NCBI RefSeq assembly: GCF_008710145.1
Contig: NZ_VYKL01000013.1
Location: 124,001 to 188,000, forward strand
Reading direction: 5' to 3'
DNA: 64,000 nucleotides
DNA from: Niallia endozanthoxylica
GTDB taxonomy: Bacteria; Bacillota; Bacilli; Bacillales; Cytobacillaceae
Positions 1 through 8,112 of the stretch are shown in pieces. The translations under genes and the position numbers were made by a program. The notes beneath the pieces were generated by a model. The model ran no database searches and was not told where the DNA came from. It saw only the letters and a program-made list of their open reading frames with translations. Within the stretch, counting starts at the first letter, position 1, and each line of letters opens with the position of its first letter.

Positions 1-219
1 AATAAAGATTTCCAAGCTCTGTTAGATCAATCAGCTACTGAAGCAGATACGAAAAAGCGTCAAGAATTATTAAAACAAGCTGAAGAGATTTTTATGAATG
101 AAATGCCTGTTATTCCAATTTACTTTTACACGAATAACTGGGTTCAGGCAGATAACTTAAAAGATGTAGCTGTTTCAGGTCTTGGAGATGTCCAATTCAA
201 ATGGGCATACTTTGAATAA
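1..219 (+). CDS. oppA: Oligopeptide ABC transporter substrate-binding protein, C-terminal end only
   Basis: Only the last 72 codons are in the window; the frame is open from base 1 to TAA at 217-219. The visible part reads as the tail of an OppA/DppE-family lipoprotein: a helix resembling KRQELLKQAEEIF, then MPVIPIYFY and a GDVQFKWAY ending, the usual C-terminal pattern of SBP family 5. It would bind peptides outside the membrane and pass them to the OppBC channel. The four other transporter subunits follow on the same strand, which supports the call. Start, lipobox and ligand pocket lie outside the window. Confidence 0.85.
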   Translation, partial: NKDFQALLDQSATEADTKKRQELLKQAEEIFMNEMPVIPIYFYTNNWVQADNLKDVAVSGLGDVQFKWAYFE

Positions 220-239
220 GATATGAGTTTATTGACGAT

Positions 240-268
240 AGGTATATGGGCTTATGCCCCATATACCT
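240..268 (+). other. Intercistronic stem-loop between oppA and oppB
   Basis: An 11-bp inverted repeat, AGGTATATGGG and CCCATATACCT with a short loop, lies 20 bases after the oppA stop. No U-tract follows, so it is more likely an mRNA-stabilising or partial-termination hairpin than a full terminator. Such hairpins often keep the binding-protein message more abundant than the permease message; that role is inferred here. Confidence 0.55.
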
Positions 269-328
269 TCGTTGCTGATTGGATATAAAAGTTTAACTTT
301 TTAGAAATTATAATGGAGGTGTTTGACG

Positions 329-1264
329 TTGGTTAAATATATTGGGAAAAGATTGCTGTATATGCTTCTTTCATTATGGGCAATTATCACAGCAACATTC
401 TTCTTAATGCGGTTAGCACCGGGGAACCCATTTACTTCAGAGAAAAAGCTGCCTCCTGAAATTGAAGCAAACTTGAACGCTTTCTATGGACTAGATCAAC
501 CATGGTATGCTCAATATTGGGATTATGTAGTAAGGTTGGCAAAATGGGATTTCGGTCCTTCCTTTAAATATAAAAGTCAAACAGTCAACGATTTAATTAG
601 TGATGGGTTTCCAGTATCACTTGCATTAGGAATGGAAGCGATTCTTATTGCGGTTGCTATTGGTGTTCTATTAGGTGTGATTGCTGCACTAAATCATAAT
701 AAGTGGGCCGATTATGGTGCAATGGTTGTAGCAGTTTTCGGTATTTCTATGCCATCCTTTATCCTCGCTACTCTATTACAATATGTCCTTGCGATAAAAA
801 TGGGAATTTTTCCAGTTGCTTTATGGGAATCTCCTATGCACACCGTCTTGCCGGCATTGGCGCTTGCAGCCTCTCCGATGGCCTATATAGCTCGGCTTAC
901 ACGTTCTTCCATGCTTGAGGTTTTAGCTAATGATTATATTAAAACTGCAAAATCAAAAGGGTTAAGTAAGGGAGTCATCACTGTAAAACATGCCATACGA
1001 AACGCTATGCTGCCTGTCATTTCCTATATGGGGCCTCTTTCGGCAGGAATTATTACAGGAAGCTTTGTTATCGAGCAGATTTTTGGAATTCCAGGTTTAG
1101 GCTCTCACTTCGTAACGAGTATTACCAATCGTGATTATACCGTTATCATGGGAATTACCGCTTTTTATAGTATCCTTCTGCTGGTCTGTATTCTCCTTGT
1201 CGATATTGCGTACGGACTTATTGATCCTCGCATTAAATTAGCTGGCGGGAAGAAGGGAGAATAA
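329..1264 (+). CDS. oppB: Oligopeptide ABC transporter permease OppB
   Basis: Integral membrane permease of the binding-protein-dependent transport (BPD_transp_1) family, about 311 residues with six predicted membrane segments. The N-terminal [14 protein letters not shown] segment and the motif before [13 protein letters not shown] are typical of OppB/DppB. The EAA loop lies near [19 protein letters not shown] chose TTG at 329 because GGAGG at 315-319 sits 9 bases upstream; TTG at 323 would be only 3 bases from it. It is followed two bases later by oppC, forming the transmembrane pair of the peptide importer. Confidence 0.93.
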   Translation: MVKYIGKRLLYMLLSLWAIITATFFLMRLAPGNPFTSEKKLPPEIEANLNAFYGLDQPWYAQYWDYVVRLAKWDFGPSFKYKSQTVNDLISDGFPVSLALGMEAILIAVAIGVLLGVIAALNHNKWADYGAMVVAVFGISMPSFILATLLQYVLAIKMGIFPVALWESPMHTVLPALALAASPMAYIARLTRSSMLEVLANDYIKTAKSKGLSKGVITVKHAIRNAMLPVISYMGPLSAGIITGSFVIEQIFGIPGLGSHFVTSITNRDYTVIMGITAFYSILLLVCILLVDIAYGLIDPRIKLAGGKKGE

Positions 1265-1266
1265 AA

Positions 1267-2178
1267 ATGGAGACGAAAGATCTTTTTAAAGTAGTTGGAA
1301 CGCAATCTGAAGATGCTGAAAAAATATCAAAACCAAGCCTTTCCTTTTGGAAAGATGTTTTTTATCGATTTAGAAAAAACAAACTTGCTATGGTTGGTGT
1401 GGTTATCCTTATTCTATTAATCATTATGGCGATTTTTGGTCCAATGATTTCCGGCTATGACTATGCAACAAATAATTTATCCAATAAAAATCAGTCTCCT
1501 TCCTCTGAACATTGGTTTGGTACCGATGATTTAGGTCGTGATGTGTTTACTCGTACTTGGGAAGGTGCCCGTATTTCTATTTTTATCGGTCTTGCGGCAG
1601 CGTTGATTGACCTGACAATCGGTGTATTCTGGGGTGGGATTGCAGGATTTAAAGGTGGACGTGTGGACGAACTTATGATGCGTACTGCTGATGTATTATA
1701 TGGGATTCCCTATCTATTACTAGTTATTTTATTAATGGTTGTATTAGGATCTAGCGTAGGTACAATGATACTAGCCATGTCTATTACCGGCTGGGTAAAT
1801 ATGTCAAGGATTGTTCGGGGACAGGTCCTTTCGTTAAAAGGTCAGGAATATGTGCTAGCTGCACGTACACTTGGGGCAGGAACTTCAAGAATTATGGCTA
1901 AGCATCTCATTCCAAATGCAATGGGACCCATTCTTGTAACGATGACGCTTACCATTCCGTCAGCTATATTTACAGAAGCTTTTTTAAGTTTTCTAGGGTT
2001 AGGGTTAACACCGCCTTTAGCGAGCTGGGGAACGATGGCATCTGATGGTTTGCCTGCTTTAAGGTATTACCCATGGCGCTTGTTCTTCCCAGCAACGTTT
2101 ATCTGCTTAACAATTTTTGCGTTTAATGTCATTGGCGATGGTTTACGAGATGCACTAGACCCACGACTTCGTAAATAG
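1267..2178 (+). CDS. oppC: Oligopeptide ABC transporter permease OppC
   Basis: Second membrane subunit of the peptide importer, 303 residues. It has the OppC-type N-terminal domain (FWKDVFYRFRKNKLAMVG followed by a membrane segment) and the conserved HWFGTDDLGRDVFTR motif, then five more membrane segments. The EAA loop is at EYVLAARTLGAGTSRIMAKH and the ending LDPRLRK is typical. ATG at 1267 follows AGGGAGA by 6 bases. It lies between oppB and oppD with gaps of 2 and 10 bases, so it is cotranscribed. Confidence 0.94.
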   Translation: METKDLFKVVGTQSEDAEKISKPSLSFWKDVFYRFRKNKLAMVGVVILILLIIMAIFGPMISGYDYATNNLSNKNQSPSSEHWFGTDDLGRDVFTRTWEGARISIFIGLAAALIDLTIGVFWGGIAGFKGGRVDELMMRTADVLYGIPYLLLVILLMVVLGSSVGTMILAMSITGWVNMSRIVRGQVLSLKGQEYVLAARTLGAGTSRIMAKHLIPNAMGPILVTMTLTIPSAIFTEAFLSFLGLGLTPPLASWGTMASDGLPALRYYPWRLFFPATFICLTIFAFNVIGDGLRDALDPRLRK

Positions 2179-2188
2179 GAGTGAGAAT

Positions 2189-3256
2189 ATGGAAAAGTTA
2201 TTAGAAGTAAAAAATTTAAACGTCTCATTCCAAACCTATGGGGGAGATGTAAAGGCTGTTCGCGGTGTTACCTTTGATTTGTATAAAGGGGAAACATTAG
2301 CCATTGTAGGTGAATCTGGTTCGGGAAAAAGCGTAACAGCACAAACTTTAATGCAATTAATTCCAAAGCCGCCAGGGAAAATTACGGGTGGACAAATCTT
2401 GTTAGAAGGCCAGGACATAGTATCGAAATCAGAGAAAGAAATGGAAAGTATTCGTGGGAAAGAAATCAGCATGATTTTCCAGGATCCAATGACTTCGTTA
2501 AACCCAACGATGAAAATTGGGAAGCAAATCATGGAAGTGTTAATCAAGCATCAAAATATGGATAAAAATTCCTCCAAGGCTAGAGCCATTGAACTTTTAA
2601 AGCTGGTTGGCATTCCGATGCCGGAAAAACGTGTGAATCAATACCCGCATGAATTTTCTGGAGGGATGAGACAAAGAGCGATGATTGCCATTGCTCTGGC
2701 AGCAAATCCGAAGCTACTAATTGCAGATGAACCTACAACAGCTCTGGATGTTACCATTCAAGCGCAAATTCTAGAGCTGATGAAGGATCTGCAGGATAAA
2801 ATGAATACATCCATTATTTTTATCACTCATGACTTAGGGGTAGTGGCAAATGTTGCTGATCGCGTCGCTGTTATGTACGCTGGTCAAATTATTGAATCTG
2901 GAACAGTTGATGAGATTTTTTATGATCCAAGACATCCCTATACCTGGGGATTATTAGCTTCGATGCCAAGTCTTGAAAATGATGAGGAGGAAGAACTTAC
3001 AGCAATCCCAGGAACTCCTCCTGATTTAACTAATCCTCCAAAGGGAGATGCGTTTGCTGCTAGAAACCAATATGCTCTTGCGATTGATTTCGAAGAAGAA
3101 CCGCCTTTATATCAGGTATCTAATACACATTTTGTAAAATCCTGGCTTCTTCATCCAGAGGCGCCAAAGGTAGATCCGCCGGCCTCAGTAAAACGGCGCA
3201 TTCGAAAATTATCCTCCACATTTGAACAACCAATTTTAGTTGAGGGGGGGAAATAA
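2189..3256 (+). CDS. oppD: Oligopeptide ABC transporter ATP-binding protein OppD
   Basis: Cytoplasmic ATPase subunit, 355 residues. Walker A is GESGSGKS near residue 40, the signature is EFSGGMRQR, Walker B is [12 protein letters not shown], and the switch His is in FITHDLGV. The C-terminal oligopeptide-transporter extension is present, but the cysteines that many DppD/OppD homologues carry there are replaced ([12 protein letters not shown]). From memory, Bacillus OppD proteins share this variant. It pairs with OppF to power peptide uptake. The stop lies one base before the chosen oppF start. Confidence 0.93.
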   Translation: MEKLLEVKNLNVSFQTYGGDVKAVRGVTFDLYKGETLAIVGESGSGKSVTAQTLMQLIPKPPGKITGGQILLEGQDIVSKSEKEMESIRGKEISMIFQDPMTSLNPTMKIGKQIMEVLIKHQNMDKNSSKARAIELLKLVGIPMPEKRVNQYPHEFSGGMRQRAMIAIALAANPKLLIADEPTTALDVTIQAQILELMKDLQDKMNTSIIFITHDLGVVANVADRVAVMYAGQIIESGTVDEIFYDPRHPYTWGLLASMPSLENDEEEELTAIPGTPPDLTNPPKGDAFAARNQYALAIDFEEEPPLYQVSNTHFVKSWLLHPEAPKVDPPASVKRRIRKLSSTFEQPILVEGGK

Positions 3257-3257
3257 G

Positions 3258-4190
3258 GTGGCAGAGAAATTACTGGAAATAAAGCACTTGAAACAATATT
3301 TTAATGTTGGAAGACCCAATATGGTTAAAGCGGTTGATGATGTTACCTTTGATATCTATAAAGGGGAAACACTGGGGCTCGTGGGGGAATCAGGCTGCGG
3401 TAAATCAACAACAGGCCGTTCGATTATTCGTTTATATGATGCAACGGGTGGGCAGGTATTATTTAATGGAGAAAATGTTCATGGGGAAAAATCAAAAGCA
3501 GAATTGAAAAAATTTAATCGTAAAATGCAAATGATTTTCCAAGACCCTTACGCATCCTTAAATCCGCGTATGACGGTAGCTGATATTATTGCAGAGGGTA
3601 TTGATATTCATGGTTTGGCAAATAACAAACAGGAACGGATGGAACGAGTATATGAGCTGCTTGAAACAGTCGGTCTTAACAAAGAGCATGCAAGCCGTTA
3701 TCCACATGAATTCTCCGGCGGACAAAGACAACGGATTGGTATCGCCAGGGCTCTTGCGGTAAAGCCGGATTTTATTATTGCTGATGAGCCTATTTCAGCG
3801 TTGGATGTATCCATTCAGGCTCAGGTTGTAAACTTATTGAAGAAGCTGCAGCGCGAAAATGGATTAACGTATCTTTTCATCGCTCATGATTTATCAATGG
3901 TAAAATATATTAGTGACCGTATTGGTGTAATGTATTTTGGTAAGCTAGTTGAGCTTGCAAGCGCAGAGGATTTATATAGGAACCCAATGCATCCATATAC
4001 AAAATCATTATTGTCAGCTATTCCTATACCGGATCCAGATACGGAAAGAACGCGTAAGCGGATAGCATATGATCCGGCGGTTCATCAGTATCCAGCAAAT
4101 GAGAAACTAGAAATGCGAGAAGTTGGACCGAAGCATTATGTCTATTGTTCAGAGAAAGAATATGATGAATGGAAAAAAGAGTATAAATAA
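3258..4190 (+). CDS. oppF: Oligopeptide ABC transporter ATP-binding protein OppF
   Basis: Second ATPase of the peptide importer, 310 residues from the GTG at 3258. This start gives [15 protein letters not shown] and follows a G-rich ribosome site (GAGGGGGGG at 3242-3250) by 7 bases; an upstream in-frame TTG at 3240 would overlap oppD. Walker A is GESGCGKST, the signature is [11 protein letters not shown], Walker B is [12 protein letters not shown]. The C-terminal domain ends with the family motif [11 protein letters not shown]. It is the last gene of the operon and is followed at once by a terminator. Confidence 0.93.
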   Translation: MAEKLLEIKHLKQYFNVGRPNMVKAVDDVTFDIYKGETLGLVGESGCGKSTTGRSIIRLYDATGGQVLFNGENVHGEKSKAELKKFNRKMQMIFQDPYASLNPRMTVADIIAEGIDIHGLANNKQERMERVYELLETVGLNKEHASRYPHEFSGGQRQRIGIARALAVKPDFIIADEPISALDVSIQAQVVNLLKKLQRENGLTYLFIAHDLSMVKYISDRIGVMYFGKLVELASAEDLYRNPMHPYTKSLLSAIPIPDPDTERTRKRIAYDPAVHQYPANEKLEMREVGPKHYVYCSEKEYDEWKKEYK

Positions 4191-4221
4191 GAAAAACGAT
4201 CTCATAGCGAGATCGTTTTTC
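4191..4221. terminator. Bidirectional terminator between oppF and the small membrane gene
   Basis: A perfect 13-bp stem, GAAAAACGATCTC and GAGATCGTTTTTC, with a 5-base loop. A and T runs on both sides allow it to stop transcripts from either strand. It sits between the convergent oppF and the small minus-strand gene. Confidence 0.9.
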
Positions 4222-4407
4222 TTATTTATTACTTCCTCCAACATTTTTCCATCCTGTTTGAATGCGGGCCGATTGATTAACGAATTGAGATTTTTTATTT
4301 CTGCCAAAAAGTTTATTTCCAATACCATCTGTGATAATTCCGTTAATAGCAGTTATTCCAATAACTAATAATGCAATTAATAGAAAATCTACAAAATATG
4401 CAATCAT
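4222..4407 (-). CDS. Small hypothetical membrane protein (61 aa)
   Basis: I do not recognise this family. The product has one strongly hydrophobic N-terminal segment (about residues 3-27) followed by a basic, polar tail with KLFGRNKKSQF. The ORF is supported by a good ribosome site, GGAGG six bases before the ATG on the minus strand, and by a terminator right at its stop codon. It is probably a monotopic inner-membrane peptide of unknown function. Confidence 0.6.
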   Translation of the reverse strand: MIAYFVDFLLIALLVIGITAINGIITDGIGNKLFGRNKKSQFVNQSARIQTGWKNVGGSNK

Positions 4408-4751
4408 AATAAACCTCCAATGAATGGGTTTTGAAATATAAAAAATATTTAGGGATTGTCCTTTCTAATATTGTATTATAAAATCTTATGTTTTTGAATT
4501 GAAATCTTTTAAATAGTTAAAAAATAAAGTTAAAAAGTTTTATGTGAAGAATTATCTTTTTATAAAATTATATTATTATAATATTTATCTGTTTATTTTC
4601 AAATGAATATCAGCATGTTTTCAGTATTAAGACTATAATTGAGAAAATAACTACTATTTTTTAGTGGAATGAAAAGTGCTGTATGAATAATGGATAGTAA
4701 GTTATTTAAGTTGATTTCAGCTAAAATAAACAAAAACTTTTTGAAAAAAAA

Positions 4752-4777
4752 TGAAACTTTTTCCTTTCTAAAACGTT
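4752..4777 (+). promoter_or_regulatory. Candidate ECF sigma promoter for spx (SigM/W/X type)
   Basis: TGAAAC at 4752-4757 is separated by exactly 16 bases from CGTT at 4774-4777, matching the extracytoplasmic-function sigma consensus (TGAAAC, 16-17 bases, CGT). B. subtilis spx is known to have an ECF-dependent promoter, so the position is biologically sensible. The last -10 base (T instead of A or C) is a mismatch. Confidence 0.55.
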
Positions 4778-4877
4778 AAATATAGTAGACTCGTGGCAGT
4801 GAAATGAAATGTTGAATAATTCAATTAATTTAAATTCTTTTTTCAAAAAAAGGATACCAAAACACTCTGTAATAGTG

Positions 4878-4883
4878 TATAAT
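4878..4883 (+). promoter_or_regulatory. Candidate SigA -10 element upstream of spx
   Basis: A perfect TATAAT with no good -35 hexamer at the expected distance. It lies about 120 bases before the spx start. It may be a housekeeping promoter that depends on an activator, or a chance match in AT-rich DNA. Confidence 0.35.
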
Positions 4884-5003
4884 AAATGATATAAATTACT
4901 TATTTAAACTAATTTTAATTTAAGAATTTAAGAATTTAAAAATAACGACAAAATATTTATACGATATATAGAGTATGTCTAATGATAAGGGAGTGGATTG
5001 AAA

Positions 5004-5399
5004 ATGGTTACGTTATATACTTCACCAAGTTGTACTTCATGCAGGAAAGCCAAAGCATGGTTAGAAGAACACGAAATTCCTTATAAAGAAAGAAATATTT
5101 TTTCAGAGCCACTAACTATCAATGAGATTAAAGAAATTCTTCGAATGACGGAAGATGGGACTGATGAAATTATTTCAACTCGTTCGAAGTCATTTCAAAA
5201 GTTAGATGTGAATCTTGAAACAATGCCGCTGCATGATTTATTTCAATTGATAAAAGATAATCCTGGTTTACTAAGAAGACCAATTATTATTGATGAAAAA
5301 AGGTTGCAGGTTGGATATAATGAAGATGAAATTAGAAGATTTCTACCGCGTAAAGTCCGTACTTTCCAGCTCCTTGAAGCGCAACGACTAGTTAACTAA
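5004..5399 (+). CDS. spx: Global redox regulator Spx
   Basis: ArsC/Spx-family protein of 131 residues that binds the RNA polymerase alpha C-terminal domain and redirects transcription during disulfide stress. The CxxC redox switch is Cys10-Cys13 (CTSC), and the family block ISTRSK and the ending [20 protein letters not shown] are intact. I chose ATG at 5004 over TTG at 4998 because it matches the conserved Spx N terminus and lies 10 bases from AAGGGAG at 4987-4993. Its adaptor for proteolysis (spxH) and the related adaptor mecA are both in this window. Confidence 0.97.
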   Translation: MVTLYTSPSCTSCRKAKAWLEEHEIPYKERNIFSEPLTINEIKEILRMTEDGTDEIISTRSKSFQKLDVNLETMPLHDLFQLIKDNPGLLRRPIIIDEKRLQVGYNEDEIRRFLPRKVRTFQLLEAQRLVN

Positions 5400-5403
5400 A
5401 GAA

Positions 5404-5436
5404 AGCTGGCTCTCATTTAGTGAGCCAGTTTTTTTA
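5404..5436 (+). terminator. spx terminator
   Basis: Stem CTGGCTC / GAGCCAG immediately after the spx stop, followed by an eight-T run. Classic intrinsic terminator. Confidence 0.88.
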
Positions 5437-5465
5437 ATCTCTAGATGTAATTTAGTCATCAATAT

Positions 5466-5488
5466 TATACTCTAGAATACAGAGTATA
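5466..5488. promoter_or_regulatory. Operator-like inverted repeat upstream of the moaD-like gene
   Basis: Two perfect 8-base arms, TATACTCT and AGAGTATA, are separated by 7 bases. The right arm overlaps a TATAAT at 5485-5490. It ends just before the ribosome site of the moaD-like gene, so it could be a repressor operator on its promoter or a small RNA hairpin. No matching regulator gene is adjacent. Confidence 0.4.
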
Positions 5489-5509
5489 ATGAAAAGGAGT
5501 CGAATCAAC

Positions 5510-5782
5510 GTGCAGGTTAAAGTGTTTGCAAATCTTCGTCAGATATGCGGTGGTGTAACAGTAGAAGTGCATCCTGATGGTGACAGAGTAATTGATGTAT
5601 TAGAGAAAATGATTTTAATGTTTCCTCCATTAGAAGAAGAGATTTTTACAGAAGAGAGAAAATTAAAACCATTTGTACATGTATATATAAATGGCAGAAA
5701 TATTATTCATGAGGATGACTTACAAACGAAAGTAACCGAGACTGATCAGTTTGCACTTTTTCCACCGGTGGCAGGTGGGTAA
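5510..5782 (+). CDS. MoaD/ThiS-family sulfur carrier protein
   Basis: Ubiquitin-fold sulfur carrier of 90 residues, starting MQVKVFANLR and ending FPPVAGG. The C-terminal Gly-Gly is the site that is adenylated and thiocarboxylated by a MoeB/ThiF-type enzyme before sulfur is put into pyranopterin. I chose GTG at 5510: AAAAGGAG at 5492-5499 lies 10 bases upstream and the product then begins on the first beta strand. The next gene starts one base after the stop. The neighbouring AOR and ThiF/MoeB genes point to tungsten or molybdenum cofactor assembly. Confidence 0.85.
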   Translation: MQVKVFANLRQICGGVTVEVHPDGDRVIDVLEKMILMFPPLEEEIFTEERKLKPFVHVYINGRNIIHEDDLQTKVTETDQFALFPPVAGG

Positions 5783-5783
5783 G

Positions 5784-6056
5784 ATGCATATAAAAGAGCT
5801 GGAATTTCGCGGGATTTCCTTACGCCATCTTGGTATGTATTTAGAAGAATTAGGCGGGGAAAAGAGCAATCATTCTTTTCCTGTTTGCTATAACGGAGGA
5901 AATTGGAAGGCTGAAATATTAAGTGAAGAAGAAATTGCCTTTACAGCTGTATTTAAGGTAAATGCAGTGCATATCCGTTTTCAAGCCGAGAATAATGAAA
6001 TTCTCGAGGAGCTAATTATTAAATTTCGAAAAAAGACATTTAGAGCTGGCGGTTAG
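5784..6056 (+). CDS. Uncharacterised 90-aa protein with C-terminal Gly-Gly, cotranscribed with the MoaD-like gene
   Basis: Starts MHIKELEFRGISLRHLG and ends KKTFRAGG. ATG at 5784 is separated by a single base from the moaD-like stop; the upstream TGGCAGGTGGGT can serve as ribosome site. I do not recognise it with confidence. It may relate to the DUF1952-like domain fused to MoaD in some bacteria, which is a guess from context and size. The Gly-Gly end is striking because that is also the functional end of its MoaD-like neighbour. It faces the AOR gene across a terminator. Confidence 0.7.
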   Translation: MHIKELEFRGISLRHLGMYLEELGGEKSNHSFPVCYNGGNWKAEILSEEEIAFTAVFKVNAVHIRFQAENNEILEELIIKFRKKTFRAGG

Positions 6057-6081
6057 GAATTATAGTGTCAAATAAAGAAGA

Positions 6082-6113
6082 AAAAGGCTTCTGCTGATCA
6101 GCAGAAGCCTTTT
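6082..6113. terminator. Bidirectional terminator between the moaD unit and AOR
   Basis: A perfect 16-bp palindrome, AAAAGGCTTCTGCTGA and its complement, with A and T runs on the two sides. It separates two convergent genes. Confidence 0.9.
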
Positions 6114-6116
6114 CTA

Positions 6117-7940
6117 TTATACCGATTGAATGGGTTCAATCCCTAATTCACGCAGTTTTTCCTCTGTTACGACACCGTCTTTCCAGCCGCGTACTTCATA
6201 GTATTCTTTTAGCATGATATCCATACGGCTGACAAGTCCGTGACTGTTACCCGTTGCAGGTTCTTCGGTAAAACGCTTAGGAAGGAAATCATCCTCAGGT
6301 TTGTCAAAGCCGGCTAGGTTATTATAATAGCGCTCTAAATTGTAAATGCGTTCTCCTGCCTTCATGACATCATCCGCAGTCATTGGGATGCCCGTCATAC
6401 CACTGTATTGTTCAGCGTAATGCTCAGCATTTTCAGAGAAAGAAGAGAATTTACAAATATCCATTGAGTCACCAAAAGCATGTAAATCTTGGAATGCTTT
6501 TAATAATTCACCTTTTCCTTCTGGTATTAGACGGTCTGTAGGTTCTGGAATACCGGCAATTTCACTGGCAATGGTGTAACCCCGTAAGTGGCATGCACCA
6601 CGGTTGCTTGTTGCATAACCAAGACCAATACCTTGAATACCACGCGGGTCATAAGCAGGAATAGATTGCCCTTTAACGGACATTGAAATTTCAGGAGCGT
6701 TCCACTGGGCAGCTGCACGTGCAGGTCCTTCTGCAAGAACATCTCCAATTCCTTTGCGGAAGACAATATCATTTGTTAGACGAATCATACCGTCCGCATC
6801 TCCCCACTCAAGCTTCTCGTTAATAAGCTCTTTTTCAGAAGCCTCCATAGTAACAGAAAAGGCATGTCCGAGTTCAATCGTATCTAAACCATATTCATTA
6901 CATAAATCAATCATATAGGAAATAGCTTTCGCATCGCTTACTAAACAGTTTGAACCAAGGGCAAACGCAGATTCAAATTCAACGCTTTCCACTCTTGTTT
7001 TGTATGGTCCCTCTTTCACTTCTACTTCAATTTTACAGGCAACTGGGCAGGCGTGACAGGCATTGTTCGCTACAAGAAGATGCTCATTTACATACTCTCC
7101 ACTAATCTTTTCAGCGTGTTCCCATTGTGTAATTTGAGAGTTTTTGGTAGGAAGGGCACCTACTTCATTAATTAGGTTCATTAATACGTTTGTTCCGTAA
7201 ACAGATAAACCGCCCTTATTGGGAGCTGTTAAACCACCATCAAGGATCGCTTTAACTGCTTTTTTATTTGCGTTTTTATATTCATCAGCATTTTTAGGCT
7301 GAGGCATATTTCCTTTTTGTTCTGCTTTAATGACAATTGCCTTTAAGTTCTTGTATCCGGCAACAGCTCCTGTACCGCCTCGTCCCGCAGAGCGGTCGTG
7401 TTCATTCATAAATCCGGCATAGCGTACAAGATTTTCTCCCGCCTGACCGATTGTCATAACAGATAAGTCTTTTTCTCCATACTTTTCTTTCATTGCACTA
7501 ATAGTTGCTCTTGTACTTAAACCCCAAACATCGGAAGCGTCACGAAGCTGGGCTTCACCATTTTCAATATAAAGATAAACAGGATGGTCGCTTTTGCCTT
7601 TGAAAATAATATTATCTACGCCAGCCCATTTCAGACGCGCTGCAGTCCAGCCGCCCATATGTGAATCTGTTACAGTTCCAGTTAAAGGTGATTTAGTCAC
7701 AACGCAAAGGCGTCCACTCATCGATGAGCGTGAACCGGTTACAGGACCTGTCATAATACATAAAATATTATCTTCAGATAATGGTTCAACTTGCGGGCCA
7801 TTATCAAGTACATATTTTACACCAAGGCCTCGTCCACCGATGTATTTTTTAGCATCCACTTCATTGATAGGTCTATACTCCACTGAACCTGCTGATAAAT
7901 CTACTAAAACTTCTTTATTTGTAAAACCGCCAAGATTCAT
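6117..7940 (-). CDS. aor: Tungsten-containing aldehyde:ferredoxin oxidoreductase
   Basis: AOR-family enzyme of 607 residues that would oxidise aldehydes to carboxylic acids (or reduce acids) using ferredoxin and a bis-pyranopterin tungsten centre. The N-terminal AOR domain has GGRGLGVKY and TGPVTGSRSSMSGR. The [4Fe-4S] ligands are Cys295, Cys298 and Cys302 (NACHACPVACK) plus Cys496 in DICKFS. The cofactor loop YDPRGIQGIGLGYATSNRG is intact. Length is normal. The minus-strand start has GGAGAGG 10 bases upstream. The MoaD-like and ThiF/MoeB genes on either side are likely cofactor partners, although no moaA/moaC/moeA lies in the window. Confidence 0.95.
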   Translation of the reverse strand: MNLGGFTNKEVLVDLSAGSVEYRPINEVDAKKYIGGRGLGVKYVLDNGPQVEPLSEDNILCIMTGPVTGSRSSMSGRLCVVTKSPLTGTVTDSHMGGWTAARLKWAGVDNIIFKGKSDHPVYLYIENGEAQLRDASDVWGLSTRATISAMKEKYGEKDLSVMTIGQAGENLVRYAGFMNEHDRSAGRGGTGAVAGYKNLKAIVIKAEQKGNMPQPKNADEYKNANKKAVKAILDGGLTAPNKGGLSVYGTNVLMNLINEVGALPTKNSQITQWEHAEKISGEYVNEHLLVANNACHACPVACKIEVEVKEGPYKTRVESVEFESAFALGSNCLVSDAKAISYMIDLCNEYGLDTIELGHAFSVTMEASEKELINEKLEWGDADGMIRLTNDIVFRKGIGDVLAEGPARAAAQWNAPEISMSVKGQSIPAYDPRGIQGIGLGYATSNRGACHLRGYTIASEIAGIPEPTDRLIPEGKGELLKAFQDLHAFGDSMDICKFSSFSENAEHYAEQYSGMTGIPMTADDVMKAGERIYNLERYYNNLAGFDKPEDDFLPKRFTEEPATGNSHGLVSRMDIMLKEYYEVRGWKDGVVTEEKLRELGIEPIQSV

Positions 7941-8112
7941 TGTTCGTTCACCTCTCCTATTATTGTTTAAAATTAATAAATTACTTGTTAATTTATCTAT
8001 TATTATATAAAAATTATTATAACTCGACTACTGTTTTTAATTTTTTGCTGAAATTTTTATCTATAACTTTAATGATATAAGCTAAAATATATTAAAGAAA
8101 GAAGGGATTATG

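Larger units (their letters stand above)
4408..5003. other. Gene-free AT-rich regulatory region upstream of spx
   Basis: About 600 bases with no credible coding sequence on either strand. It carries the candidate spx promoters listed separately. The length and A+T richness fit the multi-promoter control known for spx in B. subtilis. I see no riboswitch-like fold or repeat in it. Confidence 0.6.
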
